A stretch of 57,556 bases of DNA. Origin: Melioribacteraceae bacterium. GTDB taxonomy: Bacteria; Bacteroidota; Ignavibacteria; Ignavibacteriales; Melioribacteraceae. This document shows positions 24,026-33,713 of this stretch, piece by piece. The DNA lies in NCBI GenBank assembly GCA_021740785.1, contig JAIOZI010000031.1:1-57556 (forward strand). Reading direction: 5' to 3'. The notes under the pieces are model-generated. The model searched no databases, was not told the DNA's origin, and saw nothing but the letters and a program-made list of their open reading frames with translations. A program made the position numbers and the translations under genes. Every line of letters begins with the position of its first letter. Position 1 is the first letter of the stretch.

Positions 24026-24940
24026 ATGCAAAGTGATAATCTTAAAATTGGAATTGGTTATGCAGCTATTTGTCTGCTATGGGGATCAACTTGGATTGCG
24101 ATTAAAATCGGTTTAGAATCATTAACCCCGTTTCTTTCTTCAGGTGTTCGATTTATCATTGCAGCAGCGTTAATTTTTGCAGTCGCAAAATTTAAGAAAT
24201 TGTCATTTCAAACCGATCAAAAATCGATACGGCTTTATTTTATTCTAACACTCTTCTCATTTGTAATTCCATTCGGATTGGTTTACTGGGCTCAGCAGTT
24301 TGTTCCTTCGGGATTATCATCAATACTTTTCGCCGTCTTCCCATTTTTCGTGATAATTTTTTCATGGATTGCAATCCCGAAAGATAGAATCGGACCGTAC
24401 CAGTTGACGGGTGTTGTGATGGGATTTGTTGGAATTGTTGTGATTTTTTCCGAAAACATTTCTTTCGATCTTTCCGATTCATTAATTGGTATGATAGCAA
24501 TTGTTTCTTCAGCGGCGATGCAGGGAGGTGTAGCAGTTGTAATCAAAAAGCATGGAGGCGAATTAAATCCGTTTACTATGAATTTAATCCCATTATTTTT
24601 TGCCGGAATATTCTTGACTGCAGGCGCATTTGTATTCGAAGATATGGCGCATGTTGATTTTAACAGTGAGGCAGTTTTGTCATTAGTTTATTTGGCTTCT
24701 TTCGGTACTCTCGGTACTTTTACAATTTATTACTGGCTGATGAAAAAAATTAACGTCGTCATTCTTTCCCTTTCGGCTTTCATCACCCCAATCGTAGCGG
24801 TTGTGCTCGGATGGATATTCCTCAGCGAAGTTTTATCTGCACGGGATTTCATCGGAAGTTCGATGGTGTTAATTGGAATTTTATTTGCTAATTTTCGTGG
24901 ACTAAGAAATTATTTCAAATACAGAAAGATTTTAAAATGA
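24026..24940 (+). CDS. EamA-family drug/metabolite transporter (DMT)
   Basis: This 304-residue protein has ten predicted membrane helices in two EamA repeats; each repeat starts with a characteristic segment (LLWGSTWIAIKIGLESLTP near the N-terminus). It is an inner-membrane exporter for metabolites or amino acids; the substrate is unknown. ATG follows immediately after the pgeF stop, and its own stop overlaps the folB start (ATGA). Confidence 0.9.
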   Translation: MQSDNLKIGIGYAAICLLWGSTWIAIKIGLESLTPFLSSGVRFIIAAALIFAVAKFKKLSFQTDQKSIRLYFILTLFSFVIPFGLVYWAQQFVPSGLSSILFAVFPFFVIIFSWIAIPKDRIGPYQLTGVVMGFVGIVVIFSENISFDLSDSLIGMIAIVSSAAMQGGVAVVIKKHGGELNPFTMNLIPLFFAGIFLTAGAFVFEDMAHVDFNSEAVLSLVYLASFGTLGTFTIYYWLMKKINVVILSLSAFITPIVAVVLGWIFLSEVLSARDFIGSSMVLIGILFANFRGLRNYFKYRKILK

Positions 24941-25305
24941 TAAATATTATCCGGATTAAAAACGCTATATTCTATGCTTATCACGGTGCATTGCAGGAAG
25001 AACAAAACATCGGTGGAAAATTTGAAGCCGACGTCGATATTTATACCGATTTTTCAAATGCAGCAAGAACTGACGATTTACACAAAACCGTAAACTATGA
25101 TGAGGTGTATAAATTCATCAACAAAATAGTTCATGAAAAAAAATACTATTTGATTGAAACCCTCTCGATTACAATTGCAGAAAATTTGTTGGAGAAATTT
25201 TCCGAAATTCAAAAAGTTGCGGTTAGGGTCAGGAAAAATAATGTGCCGGTTGGAGGATTAATTGACTGTGTTGAAGCGGAGGTGATTAAATCAAGAGATG
25301 AATAA
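24937..25305 (+). CDS. folB: Dihydroneopterin aldolase
   Basis: This 122-residue enzyme is of the normal FolB size and splits dihydroneopterin into hydroxymethyl-dihydropterin and glycolaldehyde in folate synthesis. Family motifs are IIRIKNAIFYAYHGALQEE, TVNYDEVY, LIETLSITIAENLL and VAVRVRKNNVPV. It overlaps the upstream gene by 4 bp and folK by 8 bp, and FolK acts on its product, so the two consecutive pathway steps are translationally coupled. Confidence 0.94.
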   Translation: MINIIRIKNAIFYAYHGALQEEQNIGGKFEADVDIYTDFSNAARTDDLHKTVNYDEVYKFINKIVHEKKYYLIETLSITIAENLLEKFSEIQKVAVRVRKNNVPVGGLIDCVEAEVIKSRDE

Positions 25306-25798
25306 TATTTATTTAGCGCTTGGATCAAACCGCGGAGATAGAGTTGATAATCTTAAAAAAGCAGTTCAAAAAATAAACTCACCAAATAATTGTTCGGTTA
25401 CAAAAATTTCATCAATTTATGAGACCAAACCATACGGCGAAATTGAACAGCAGAATTTCTATAACGCTGTAATTGAAATAACTTACCACCTTAACCCGGA
25501 AAAACTTTTCGAGTTAGTAAAACAAATTGAGAATGAAATCGGCAGGACAAAAACCGTAAAATGGGGACCGCGCGAAATAGATATCGATATTTTATTATTT
25601 GGAAATCAATATTTTCAAAATGATGAGATAACTATTCCGCATAAAGACATGCTTAACAGGGACTTTGTTTTGCTACCTTTATTGGAAATAAATAAAGAAA
25701 TAATTCATCCTGTTGAGCAAGTGTACATAAAAGACTTGGATTTTAATCAGTTACAAAGTAATATTATTCGTAAATTTCAAGTTGATTTTTTAGGCTAA
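25298..25798 (+). CDS. folK: 2-amino-4-hydroxy-6-hydroxymethyldihydropteridine pyrophosphokinase
   Basis: This 166-residue HPPK transfers pyrophosphate from ATP to hydroxymethyl-dihydropterin. The start YLALGSNRGDR, the mid part SIYETKPYG..QQNFYNAVIEI, and WGPREIDIDILLFG (with the two metal-binding Asp) followed by IPHKDMLNRDFVLLPLLEI are the standard HPPK signatures. It overlaps folB by 8 bp. A deoxynucleoside kinase gene follows 12 bp later. Confidence 0.95.
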   Translation: MNNIYLALGSNRGDRVDNLKKAVQKINSPNNCSVTKISSIYETKPYGEIEQQNFYNAVIEITYHLNPEKLFELVKQIENEIGRTKTVKWGPREIDIDILLFGNQYFQNDEITIPHKDMLNRDFVLLPLLEINKEIIHPVEQVYIKDLDFNQLQSNIIRKFQVDFLG

Positions 25799-25810
25799 TG
25801 GAGAAAAAAA

Positions 25811-26455
25811 TTGTCAGAAATTAGATATATAGCAATTGAAGGAGTTATCGGCGCCGGGAAGACTTCACTTGCTCAAAAATTAGCTGAACGTATAAAAGCA
25901 AAATGCATTCTCGAGGAATTTGAAACCAATCCTTTCCTTGAAAAATTTTACGATGATAGAAAAAGATATGCATTTCAAACGCAGATGTTTTTCCTGGTCA
26001 ATCGATATAAACAGCAGCAGCAGTTAGATCAGGGTGATCTTTTTACAAATTACATTGTATCTGACTACATCTTTGAGAAAGACAAAATATTTGCCTACCT
26101 TAACCTAAGTGGAGAAGAGCTGAAACTTTATGAAAGTCTTTTTCCATTGCTGGAAAAAGATTTAAGGAAACCAGATTTAGTCGTTTTTCTTCAGTCTAAT
26201 AGAGATAGATTGATGTATAATGTAAAAAAGCGCGGCAGGAAAATAGAACGGAATTTAACAAGAAGCTATATCGCCGATTTAATGGAAGCCTACAATAATT
26301 TTTTTTTCAAATATAACAACACGCCGTTACTTATCGTCAATACTACCGATATTGATTTTGTAAACCGTAAAAAGGATTTTGAGGAATTATACAGTCAAAT
26401 ATTCAGAGAGGATAGAGGATTTATAGAGTACTTTAATCCGGAGCCGCGGAGTTAA
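25811..26455 (+). CDS. Deoxynucleoside kinase (dNK family)
   Basis: This protein has 214 residues from a TTG start. It has a P-loop GVIGAGKTS at 11-19, FQTQMFFLVNRYKQQQQL, DYIFEKDKIFA (the DRS-like substrate motif region) and a lid-like RGRKIERNL. It phosphorylates deoxyadenosine/deoxyguanosine or similar for nucleotide salvage. The folK-dNK pairing is frequent in Bacteroidota-group genomes, as far as I recall. A small membrane-protein gene follows with a 1-bp gap. Confidence 0.88.
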   Translation: MSEIRYIAIEGVIGAGKTSLAQKLAERIKAKCILEEFETNPFLEKFYDDRKRYAFQTQMFFLVNRYKQQQQLDQGDLFTNYIVSDYIFEKDKIFAYLNLSGEELKLYESLFPLLEKDLRKPDLVVFLQSNRDRLMYNVKKRGRKIERNLTRSYIADLMEAYNNFFFKYNNTPLLIVNTTDIDFVNRKKDFEELYSQIFREDRGFIEYFNPEPRS

Positions 26456-26456
26456 A

Positions 26457-26681
26457 ATGGGATTTATTAGATACATTCTTTTTTTTCTTGTTATTTATTT
26501 GATATTTAAGTTGGTAAGGATGGTTTTTAAATCCTTCTTTACATCTAAAAAAGAAGATGATTCAAGATTTGGAAGAAAAGAAAAAATGAGTAATAAGAGT
26601 AAGATTAGTCAAGATGACATTATCGAAGCTGAATTTGAAGAAATAAAAACAGAATCCGAAGAAAAAAAACAGAAATCATAA
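26457..26681 (+). CDS. Small membrane protein with charged tail (DUF4834-like)
   Basis: This 74-residue protein has one N-terminal transmembrane helix (about 4-24, IRYILFFLVIYLIFKLV) followed by a strongly charged tail (KKEDDSRFGRKEK, then ISQDDIIEAEFEEIK). It resembles the short DUF4834 proteins of this phylum. The function is unknown. It is packed between the dNK gene (1-bp gap) and the GT9 gene, whose ATG follows its stop directly. Confidence 0.75.
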   Translation: MGFIRYILFFLVIYLIFKLVRMVFKSFFTSKKEDDSRFGRKEKMSNKSKISQDDIIEAEFEEIKTESEEKKQKS

Positions 26682-27794
26682 ATGACCGGTCACAACTTTC
26701 TTTCCAGGTTTACTGCTGCATTAGTTAGGAAGTTTTTTACAATAGAAGAAAATAAAAGTAGAAAAATCGGAAATCCGGGTTCTATTTTAATTGTAAGGCA
26801 GCATAATCAATTTGGTGATTTACTTGCAAGCGTTTCATTGTTCCGTGCGATAAAAGAGACCTTTCCGGGGAGCAATCTTACCGTATTATCCAGTCCCGAA
26901 AATTATTATGCAATAACGAAGAATAAGTTCATCGACAGGATGTTCATCTTCAATAAAAAAAAGCTTTTATCTCCAATATATTTTTTCAGCTTGAGAAGAA
27001 TACTGAAAGGTCCTTATGATTTAACAATAGTGCCAGCTACGGTATCAATTTCGTTTACAAGTTGTTTGTTGGGCAGGTTATCGAATTCAAAAATCAGAAT
27101 TGGACCTAATTCTCTTAACGGAAAAAATAATCAGTATGCGTTTTTGTTTGATAGAAGAGTTGATCTCGACTGGCGAAAATATCCCGATGCACACATTTCT
27201 GATTTCGGTTTAGAAGTTTTGCGACCTTTCGGAATTTCCACAAAGAATTTTAAATCAAGCATAACATTCGATGAAACGGATGTACATGTTGCGGATGAAT
27301 TTGTTAAATCAACCAAAACAAATGATGACTCACGGTTAATCGGTCTGCATGTAGGCGCCGGTAAACCTGCCAATAGGTGGTCGCTTCAAAAATTTATAAA
27401 ATTGATGGAACGATTGAAGGAAGATTATAACTGCGAGTTTTTCTTAACCGGCAGCAACAGTGATAAAGATGAAATCGATTATGTTATAGCAAATACAAAA
27501 TTTCCTCTGAAAGTTTTTCTGAATAGAACAATACCACAGTTGGCGGCTCTGATATCGAAAGCCGATATTTTCATAACCAATGATACCGGTGTTATGCATG
27601 TAGCCGGAACAACCGAAACTCCGCAGATATCGATATTTGGTCCGACCAATCCCTTCAACTGGGCGCCGCTCGGTTCAAGTAAATATTTTATCCGTAAATC
27701 CGAACTCATTGATGATGTTACCGTAAATGATGTTTACGAATTATGTGAAATGATACTTGAAGTAAAAAAAGAAAAAAATGATAACAACGAATAA
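26682..27794 (+). CDS. Glycosyltransferase family 9 (heptosyltransferase-like)
   Basis: This 370-residue GT-B enzyme has an N-terminal domain with ILIVRQHNQFGDLLASVSLFRAIK, the typical heptosyltransferase start. Its C-terminal nucleotide-binding domain has IGLHVGAGKPANRW and ADIFITNDTGVMHVAGT..PQISIFGPTNPFNWAP. It probably transfers a sugar to the lipopolysaccharide core at the inner face of the inner membrane. The donor is unknown. It overlaps ppx/gppA by 17 bp. Confidence 0.9.
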   Translation: MTGHNFLSRFTAALVRKFFTIEENKSRKIGNPGSILIVRQHNQFGDLLASVSLFRAIKETFPGSNLTVLSSPENYYAITKNKFIDRMFIFNKKKLLSPIYFFSLRRILKGPYDLTIVPATVSISFTSCLLGRLSNSKIRIGPNSLNGKNNQYAFLFDRRVDLDWRKYPDAHISDFGLEVLRPFGISTKNFKSSITFDETDVHVADEFVKSTKTNDDSRLIGLHVGAGKPANRWSLQKFIKLMERLKEDYNCEFFLTGSNSDKDEIDYVIANTKFPLKVFLNRTIPQLAALISKADIFITNDTGVMHVAGTTETPQISIFGPTNPFNWAPLGSSKYFIRKSELIDDVTVNDVYELCEMILEVKKEKNDNNE

Positions 27795-29328
27795 TGTATT
27801 AGCTGCAATTGATATCGGCACAAATTCTTTTCATTTAATTGTAGTTAGCGTAACTCCCGACGGAAATTTCGAAATAATTGATCGTGAAAAGGAAGTAATC
27901 CGTCTGGGTGAAGGAAGCAGCGGTGATATAAAATTCATTCTGTCGCAGGCTATGGACCGGGCTCTGAAAACTTTGGAAAGATTTAAAGGAATTGCAGATT
28001 CCTACAATGCGGTGCTACGGGCTGTTGCAACTTCTGCTGTTAGGGAATCTATAAATAAGGATGAGTTTTTAAATTTAGTTCGTGCAAAGATCGGAATTGA
28101 AATTGAGATAATAAGCGGAATTGAAGAAGCCAGATTAATTTATTTGGGAATTTTAAAAGCGGTTCCGATCTTTAATCAAAAATCGTTATGTGTCGATATC
28201 GGCGGCGGCAGCACGGAATTTGTGATTGGTGAAAAGAGTAAAATCCTTTATTCTAATAGCATCAAACTTGGCGCCGTTAGGTTAACACAAAAATTTTTCC
28301 CCGATTATAAAATCACAAAAGATCGAGTGAACCTTTGTAAAAAATGGATTGAAGGTGAACTTTCCCCGGTAAAAAGAAGTATTTCACAAATTGGATTTGA
28401 TACTGCAGTCGGTTCATCCGGCACAATAAATTCTTCCGGCTATATGATTAAAACCGCACAGAAGTCAATAGCAGCGGGCGGAACATCACTTAATAACGAA
28501 TCGTTTGCTAAAGACGATCTTGCGATGTTGTATAAAAAAATTATGAAAGCTAAAACTTCGGATGAACGGATAAAGATTAAAGGTCTGGAGCAAAAACGGG
28601 CTGATATTATTCCGGCTGGAATCATTCTGCTTTCAACAATATTTGAGCAATTGAATATCGATAATATGCTGATCTCCGATTATGCTCTCCGAGAAGGGAT
28701 AATCATAGATTCAATTCAAAAGAATGATGTTGTTACGGAAAATCCTAATCTGCATAATATTCGGATGGACAGCGTTAAACACATCGCTGAAATCTCAAAT
28801 TTTGATAGAGACCACTGTGCTCATGTTGCGGTTCTGGCTTTAAAATTATTCGATCAAATGCAGAGTCTGCATAATCTCGGGAATGAAGCGCGCGAATATC
28901 TTGAGGCAGCGGCACGCTTGCATGATATCGGTTATCACATTGCACATTCACAGCATCACAAACACAGCAGTTATATTATTATGCACGGTGAACTGCTGGG
29001 ATTTAATGAAAATGAAAAGTTGATAATCGCTAATGTTGCAAGGTATCATAGGAAGAGTCATCCTAAATCTCGGCATAATGACTTCAACCGGCTGTCCGAT
29101 CAAAGTAAAGACATTGTAAAAAAAATATCGGCAATTCTAAGAATTGCAGATGCACTCGACCGTACGCACTCAAAAAAAGTTAAAGATATTTCGTTAGTAA
29201 AGAGTGACGATAAAATTTTATTGGAACTAGACGTTGAAGGAGAAATTCCGGAAATTGAAATATGGAGTTTTGAACGGCGTAAAGAACTGTTCGAAGAAAT
29301 TTATAAAACAAAAATATACGCAGGGTGA
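27778..29328 (+). CDS. Ppx/GppA phosphatase with C-terminal HD domain
   Basis: This 516-residue protein has an N-terminal actin-like ASKHA domain, AAIDIGTNSFHLIVV (phosphate loop) and CVDIGGGSTEFVIG (second loop). The C-terminal HD domain (about 320-510) carries RLHDIGYHIAHSQHHKHS. The family hydrolyses inorganic polyphosphate and/or pppGpp. The length matches the long Ppx/GppA form. It starts inside the end of the GT9 gene. It is the last gene of the run beginning at pgeF. Confidence 0.92.
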   Translation: MITTNNVLAAIDIGTNSFHLIVVSVTPDGNFEIIDREKEVIRLGEGSSGDIKFILSQAMDRALKTLERFKGIADSYNAVLRAVATSAVRESINKDEFLNLVRAKIGIEIEIISGIEEARLIYLGILKAVPIFNQKSLCVDIGGGSTEFVIGEKSKILYSNSIKLGAVRLTQKFFPDYKITKDRVNLCKKWIEGELSPVKRSISQIGFDTAVGSSGTINSSGYMIKTAQKSIAAGGTSLNNESFAKDDLAMLYKKIMKAKTSDERIKIKGLEQKRADIIPAGIILLSTIFEQLNIDNMLISDYALREGIIIDSIQKNDVVTENPNLHNIRMDSVKHIAEISNFDRDHCAHVAVLALKLFDQMQSLHNLGNEAREYLEAAARLHDIGYHIAHSQHHKHSSYIIMHGELLGFNENEKLIIANVARYHRKSHPKSRHNDFNRLSDQSKDIVKKISAILRIADALDRTHSKKVKDISLVKSDDKILLELDVEGEIPEIEIWSFERRKELFEEIYKTKIYAG

Positions 29329-29560
29329 TAAAGTATATAAACAGTGAATTCAGTTAAACTGATTTTTATCTTTTTTTAATTTCTACGAAATAATTCGAGG
29401 TCAAGTTTTCTGCACAACTCATAAATTATTGTATCTTATCGACATAAAAAAAGTATCTTCAAGTTTTTTTCCAATCATTATGAACTCTTTATTAGTCATC
29501 CAATAAAACTTGCTGAATTAGTCCGATACATATAAAGCGGATTTTAGTACAAATTTGTTT
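29329..29560. other. Intergenic region upstream of asnS
   Basis: About 300 bp lie between ppx/gppA and asnS. It is AT-rich, with no coding frame and no clear hairpin terminator. The promoter candidate is given separately. Confidence 0.5.
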
Positions 29561-29592
29561 TTTGCTTTTGAGATGGGTGCTCTTTATATTTG
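29561..29592 (+). promoter_or_regulatory. Bacteroidota-type promoter for asnS-nuo
   Basis: TTTG at 29561-29564 and TATATTTG at 29585-29592 fit the TTTG/TAnnTTTG promoter (-33/-7) with a 20-nt spacer. The asnS start codon is 44 bp downstream of the -7 element. Confidence 0.55.
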
Positions 29593-29635
29593 AAAATTCT
29601 ATTTAATGAGCAAATAAGGGAAAAACAACAATATT

Positions 29636-30934
29636 ATGGCAAATTTCGTTGAGATTAAAAGACTATCAGAACACGTCGGGGAAGAGGTTACCGTAAAGGG
29701 CTGGATTTATAACAAACGTTCCAGCGGAAAAATCAAATTTTTAATATTACGAGACGGCACAGGATACCTTCAGTGTATTGTTTTCAAGGGAAACGTATCC
29801 GAAGAAGTATTTGAACTATCCGGGAATTTAGCTCAAGAATCTTCAGTCTCTGTAAAAGGGAAAGTGAAAGCTGAACCGAGAGCGGTAGGAGGTTATGAAC
29901 TTGACTGCACGGATGTTGAATTGATTCATCAATCTCAGGAATATCCGATAACTCCCAAAGAACACGGGATTGAATTTTTAATAGATCATCGTCACCTTTG
30001 GATAAGATCAAAAAAGCAGGTGGCGATTTTAAAGATTAGGCATAGAATCATAAAAGCAATTCGTGATTTCTTTGATGATAGGGGATTCACACTTTTTGAT
30101 CCGCCGATAATTACACCCAATGCTGTTGAAGGAACTTCCACTTTATTTGAAACCGAATATTTTGATTTAGGTAAAGCTTATTTAACTCAATCGGGACAGC
30201 TTTATGCTGAAGCCGGTGCATTGGCATTAGGCAAGGTTTATACATTCGGGCCCACATTCAGAGCCGAAAAATCAAAGACACGCAGACACTTAACCGAATT
30301 CTGGATGGTTGAACCTGAAGTTGCATTTTATGATTTGAATGATGATATGGATCTTGCTGAAGAGTTTATTGAATACGTAGTTCAAACAGTTCTGAAAGAT
30401 ATGAAGGTCGAGTTGGAAATTCTGGAGCGGGATACAACCTCACTGGAAAAAGTAATACGCCCTTTCCCAAGAGTAAGCTATACGGATGCTGTCGAAATTC
30501 TTAAGAAGAAAGGTCATGAATTTGAATGGGGAAATGATTTCGGTGGTGCAGATGAAACAATAGTTTCCGAAGAGTTTGATAGACCGGTTTTGATTCATCG
30601 TTACCCTGCAGAGGTTAAGGCATTTTATATGAAACGTGATCCCGAAGATTCATCACTTGCATTAGCAGTTGATATGATTGCACCTGAAGGATACGGTGAA
30701 ATAATAGGCGGCAGCCAAAGGGAAGACGATCTTGATGAATTACTTAAAAGAATTAAAGAACATAATCTGCCTCAGGAATTTTTTGAATGGTATTTGGATC
30801 TGAGACGATATGGTTCAGTTCCTCATTCAGGATTTGGACTTGGTTTGGAGCGTACAGTTTCATGGATTTGCGGATTAGATCATTTAAGAGAAGCAATACC
30901 ATTTCCAAGAATGATTTACAGGAATACGCCTTAA
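29636..30934 (+). CDS. asnS: Asparaginyl-tRNA synthetase
   Basis: This 432-residue class IIb synthetase charges tRNA(Asn). The N-terminal OB-fold ([24 protein letters not shown]) is followed by the catalytic core. Class II motif 2 is [22 protein letters not shown]; motif 3 is [15 protein letters not shown] near the end. Presence of AsnRS means that this organism charges Asn directly. It lies 2 bp upstream of nuoJ in the same direction, so a housekeeping synthetase gene is read together with part of respiratory complex I. Confidence 0.96.
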   Translation: MANFVEIKRLSEHVGEEVTVKGWIYNKRSSGKIKFLILRDGTGYLQCIVFKGNVSEEVFELSGNLAQESSVSVKGKVKAEPRAVGGYELDCTDVELIHQSQEYPITPKEHGIEFLIDHRHLWIRSKKQVAILKIRHRIIKAIRDFFDDRGFTLFDPPIITPNAVEGTSTLFETEYFDLGKAYLTQSGQLYAEAGALALGKVYTFGPTFRAEKSKTRRHLTEFWMVEPEVAFYDLNDDMDLAEEFIEYVVQTVLKDMKVELEILERDTTSLEKVIRPFPRVSYTDAVEILKKKGHEFEWGNDFGGADETIVSEEFDRPVLIHRYPAEVKAFYMKRDPEDSSLALAVDMIAPEGYGEIIGGSQREDDLDELLKRIKEHNLPQEFFEWYLDLRRYGSVPHSGFGLGLERTVSWICGLDHLREAIPFPRMIYRNTP

Positions 30935-30936
30935 TA

Positions 30937-31452
30937 ATGAATTTAGAGCTAATAATTTTTATCGTTCTTGCATTAACCGGCGCAATTTCAGCCGTTGGAA
31001 TGATAACTCGACCCAACCCGGTTATTAGCGCTTTATTTTTGATTTTTAATTTCTTCGCTCTTGCCGGACTTTATCTCTTATTGAATGCACAATTTATTTC
31101 CATCGTTCAGATTATTGTTTATGCGGGCGCAATTATGGTGCTGTTCCTTTTTGTTATTATGCTTTTACGAACCGGGGAAGAACCTAAATTATTTTCTGAA
31201 AAGAAACATATCAAGTATTTTGCAATTGTTATTGCAGTCTTAGTTTTTGTTCAACTTGGTTATTTAATTTTTTACGAAGCTCCTTCGGAGTATATTTCAC
31301 AGCGTGTTCAGCAAAGTATGGAAGCCGGAACAATTGAAAATATCGGTCAGCAATTATATACAACTTACATGATACCGTTTGAAGCTGCGGGTTTCCTATT
31401 ATTAGCTGCAACAATCGGGGCATTGGTTTTAGCAAAGAAAAATTTTGAATAA
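30937..31452 (+). CDS. nuoJ: NADH-quinone oxidoreductase subunit J
   Basis: This protein has 171 residues from the ATG at 30937, 2 bp after the asnS stop. It has five membrane helices. Family signatures are GAISAVGMITRPNPVISALFLI and VQIIVYAGAIMVLFLFVIMLL. It is a core membrane subunit of complex I between the peripheral arm and the antiporter-like subunits. nuoA-I are not in this window. Confidence 0.95.
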   Translation: MNLELIIFIVLALTGAISAVGMITRPNPVISALFLIFNFFALAGLYLLLNAQFISIVQIIVYAGAIMVLFLFVIMLLRTGEEPKLFSEKKHIKYFAIVIAVLVFVQLGYLIFYEAPSEYISQRVQQSMEAGTIENIGQQLYTTYMIPFEAAGFLLLAATIGALVLAKKNFE

Positions 31453-31455
31453 AAT

Positions 31456-31764
31456 ATGAATTCAATTCCAATCGAATATTATCTGATTTTAAGCGCTTTC
31501 ATGTTTACCGTGGGAGTAACCGGAGTATTAATCCGCAGAAATGCAATTGTAATCTTCATGTGCGTCGAATTAATGCTTAATTCAGCGAACCTTACTATGG
31601 TTGCATTTTCATCATATCTTGGACAGTCTGCCGGACAAATTTTCGTGTTTTTTGTTATGACAGTAGCAGCAGCCGAAGCTGCGGTTGGATTAGCGATAAT
31701 TATTGCTATATTCCGCAACAAATTAACTGTAAATATCGATGAGATAAATATTTTCAAGTGGTAA
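31456..31764 (+). CDS. nuoK: NADH-quinone oxidoreductase subunit K
   Basis: This 102-residue protein has three membrane helices and is the usual size for NuoK. It carries the conserved glutamates within membrane ([11 protein letters not shown] and [11 protein letters not shown]) that belong to the proton-translocating axis. It starts 3 bp after nuoJ. Confidence 0.96.
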   Translation: MNSIPIEYYLILSAFMFTVGVTGVLIRRNAIVIFMCVELMLNSANLTMVAFSSYLGQSAGQIFVFFVMTVAAAEAAVGLAIIIAIFRNKLTVNIDEINIFKW

Positions 31765-31772
31765 ACTTATAA

Positions 31773-33710
31773 ATGATTGATCTAATTTACCTTACAGTAG
31801 CATTGCCTTTACTTGGATTTTTGATAAACGGAATATTCGGATCAAAAATTAAAAGTGAAAAAGTTATTGGAATAATCGGCAGTTCAACTGTTGGAATCGC
31901 TTTCATAATTTCAATTCTTGCTTTCATAGAAACTTTAAACCTTCCGGTTGAACAAAGATCGAATGTAGTTGAACTTTTTACTTGGTTGAATGTAGGTGGA
32001 TTGGAAATCAAATTTGCTTACCTGGTTGATCAATTATCTTTAGTTATGGCGCTGGTTGTAACAGGTGTCGGATTTCTTATTCATGTTTATTCCATCGGTT
32101 ATATGCACGGTGATAAAGGTTTCTGGAGATTTTTCGCCTATATGAATTTGTTCATCTTCGCAATGATGAATTTAGTGATGGGCGATAATTTTCTAGTCCT
32201 TTTCCTCGGTTGGGAAGGCGTCGGATTATGTTCATATCTTTTAATCGGTTTTTATTATGATAGAAAATTTGAAAAAGGAACGGTTCCACAAGCAGCCAAG
32301 AAAGCATTCATCGTAAATAGAATCGGTGATTTTGGATTTTTACTCGGAATGTTTCTTATATACATGACATTCGACAGTCTTAATTTTCTGGAAGTATTTT
32401 CAAAAGCAGAATATTTAACAGTTTCGGAAACTACTTTTTCATTTATCGCTTTGTTTTTGTTTATCGGTGCAACAGGCAAGTCTGCCCAGATTCCATTATT
32501 TGTTTGGCTGCCTGATGCAATGGCAGGCCCAACTCCCGTTTCAGCTTTGATACATGCAGCTACAATGGTAACTGCAGGCGTTTACATGGTTGCGCGGGCG
32601 TCAATTATTTTTGCAGCGGCTCCGGCAATTATGACCGTGGTTGCAGTGATTGGACTATTAACCGCGTTTTTTGCAGCTACAATCGGACTGGTACAGAATG
32701 ATATTAAAAAGGTTTTAGCTTACTCAACTGTTAGTCAATTGGGATACATGTTTCTTGCCTGCGGTGTTGGTGCATTCGGAGCAGGTATTTTTCATGTGAT
32801 GACGCATGCTTTCTTCAAAGCGCTTTTATTTCTCGGTGCCGGTTCAGTAATTCATGCTATGCATGATAAACAAGATATACAGAATTACGGCGGATTAAAA
32901 AAATACATGCCGAAGACATTTATAACATTTATTATAGCCGCATTCGCAATTTCCGGCTTCCCGGGATTATCCGGTTTCTTCAGCAAGGATGAAATTCTCT
33001 GGTATTCTTACTCACATGGAAACTTAACCTTCTGGATTATCGGCGCGTTGACTGCCGTCCTTACTGCTTTTTACATGTTCCGGTTGGTTTCTTTGACATT
33101 CTTTGGTAAGGAAAGATTTGGTAAGGATGTTCATCCTCACGAATCGCCGGCTGTTATGACTCTCCCGTTAATAATTTTAGCCGGATTATCGGTCGTCGGC
33201 GGCTACATTGGCATCCCGGAAATTTTCTCAGGCGAGCATGGAAATATGTTCCATTCATGGTTAGCGCCGGTTTTTGCTGCCGCTGAACGAAAGATATCTT
33301 TCTATGGATCATACACGCATTTTGAAGAAATTTTATTAATGGTTATTTCGGTAGGAGCAGCATTAGCGGCGATTTATTTTGCATATATTATTTACACCAA
33401 GAAAATTTCCATCGCAAATAAAACGGCTTCTACATTTAATAAGCTATACACAACTTTGTTTAATAAATATTATGTCGATGAAATTTATGAATCGGCAATA
33501 ATCCTGCCAATTCGTAAAACTTCCGAAAAAGTGTTATGGAAAATTGCAGACAATAAAATGATCGACGGAATAGTTAACGGATTGGCAAGAATAATAGATT
33601 TAACTTCCGGTGTTATTAAAAAAATTCAGACCGGTGTCGTTCAATCCTATGCAATAATAATGGTGCTTGGGATAGCATTGGTTCTTTTCTGGATAATCTT
33701 AAAAGTATAG
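31773..33710 (+). CDS. nuoL: NADH-quinone oxidoreductase subunit L
   Basis: This 645-residue subunit is the most distal antiporter-like one, with about 15-16 membrane helices and a long lateral C-terminal helix region (residues about 555-645). Key features are the FLGWEGVGLCSYLLIGFYY glutamate, LPDAMAGPTPVSALIHAATMVTAG and FKALLFLGAGSVIHAM with the channel lysines and histidines. It belongs to the proton-pumping arm. Confidence 0.96.
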   Translation: MIDLIYLTVALPLLGFLINGIFGSKIKSEKVIGIIGSSTVGIAFIISILAFIETLNLPVEQRSNVVELFTWLNVGGLEIKFAYLVDQLSLVMALVVTGVGFLIHVYSIGYMHGDKGFWRFFAYMNLFIFAMMNLVMGDNFLVLFLGWEGVGLCSYLLIGFYYDRKFEKGTVPQAAKKAFIVNRIGDFGFLLGMFLIYMTFDSLNFLEVFSKAEYLTVSETTFSFIALFLFIGATGKSAQIPLFVWLPDAMAGPTPVSALIHAATMVTAGVYMVARASIIFAAAPAIMTVVAVIGLLTAFFAATIGLVQNDIKKVLAYSTVSQLGYMFLACGVGAFGAGIFHVMTHAFFKALLFLGAGSVIHAMHDKQDIQNYGGLKKYMPKTFITFIIAAFAISGFPGLSGFFSKDEILWYSYSHGNLTFWIIGALTAVLTAFYMFRLVSLTFFGKERFGKDVHPHESPAVMTLPLIILAGLSVVGGYIGIPEIFSGEHGNMFHSWLAPVFAAAERKISFYGSYTHFEEILLMVISVGAALAAIYFAYIIYTKKISIANKTASTFNKLYTTLFNKYYVDEIYESAIILPIRKTSEKVLWKIADNKMIDGIVNGLARIIDLTSGVIKKIQTGVVQSYAIIMVLGIALVLFWIILKV

Positions 33711-33713
33711 AGC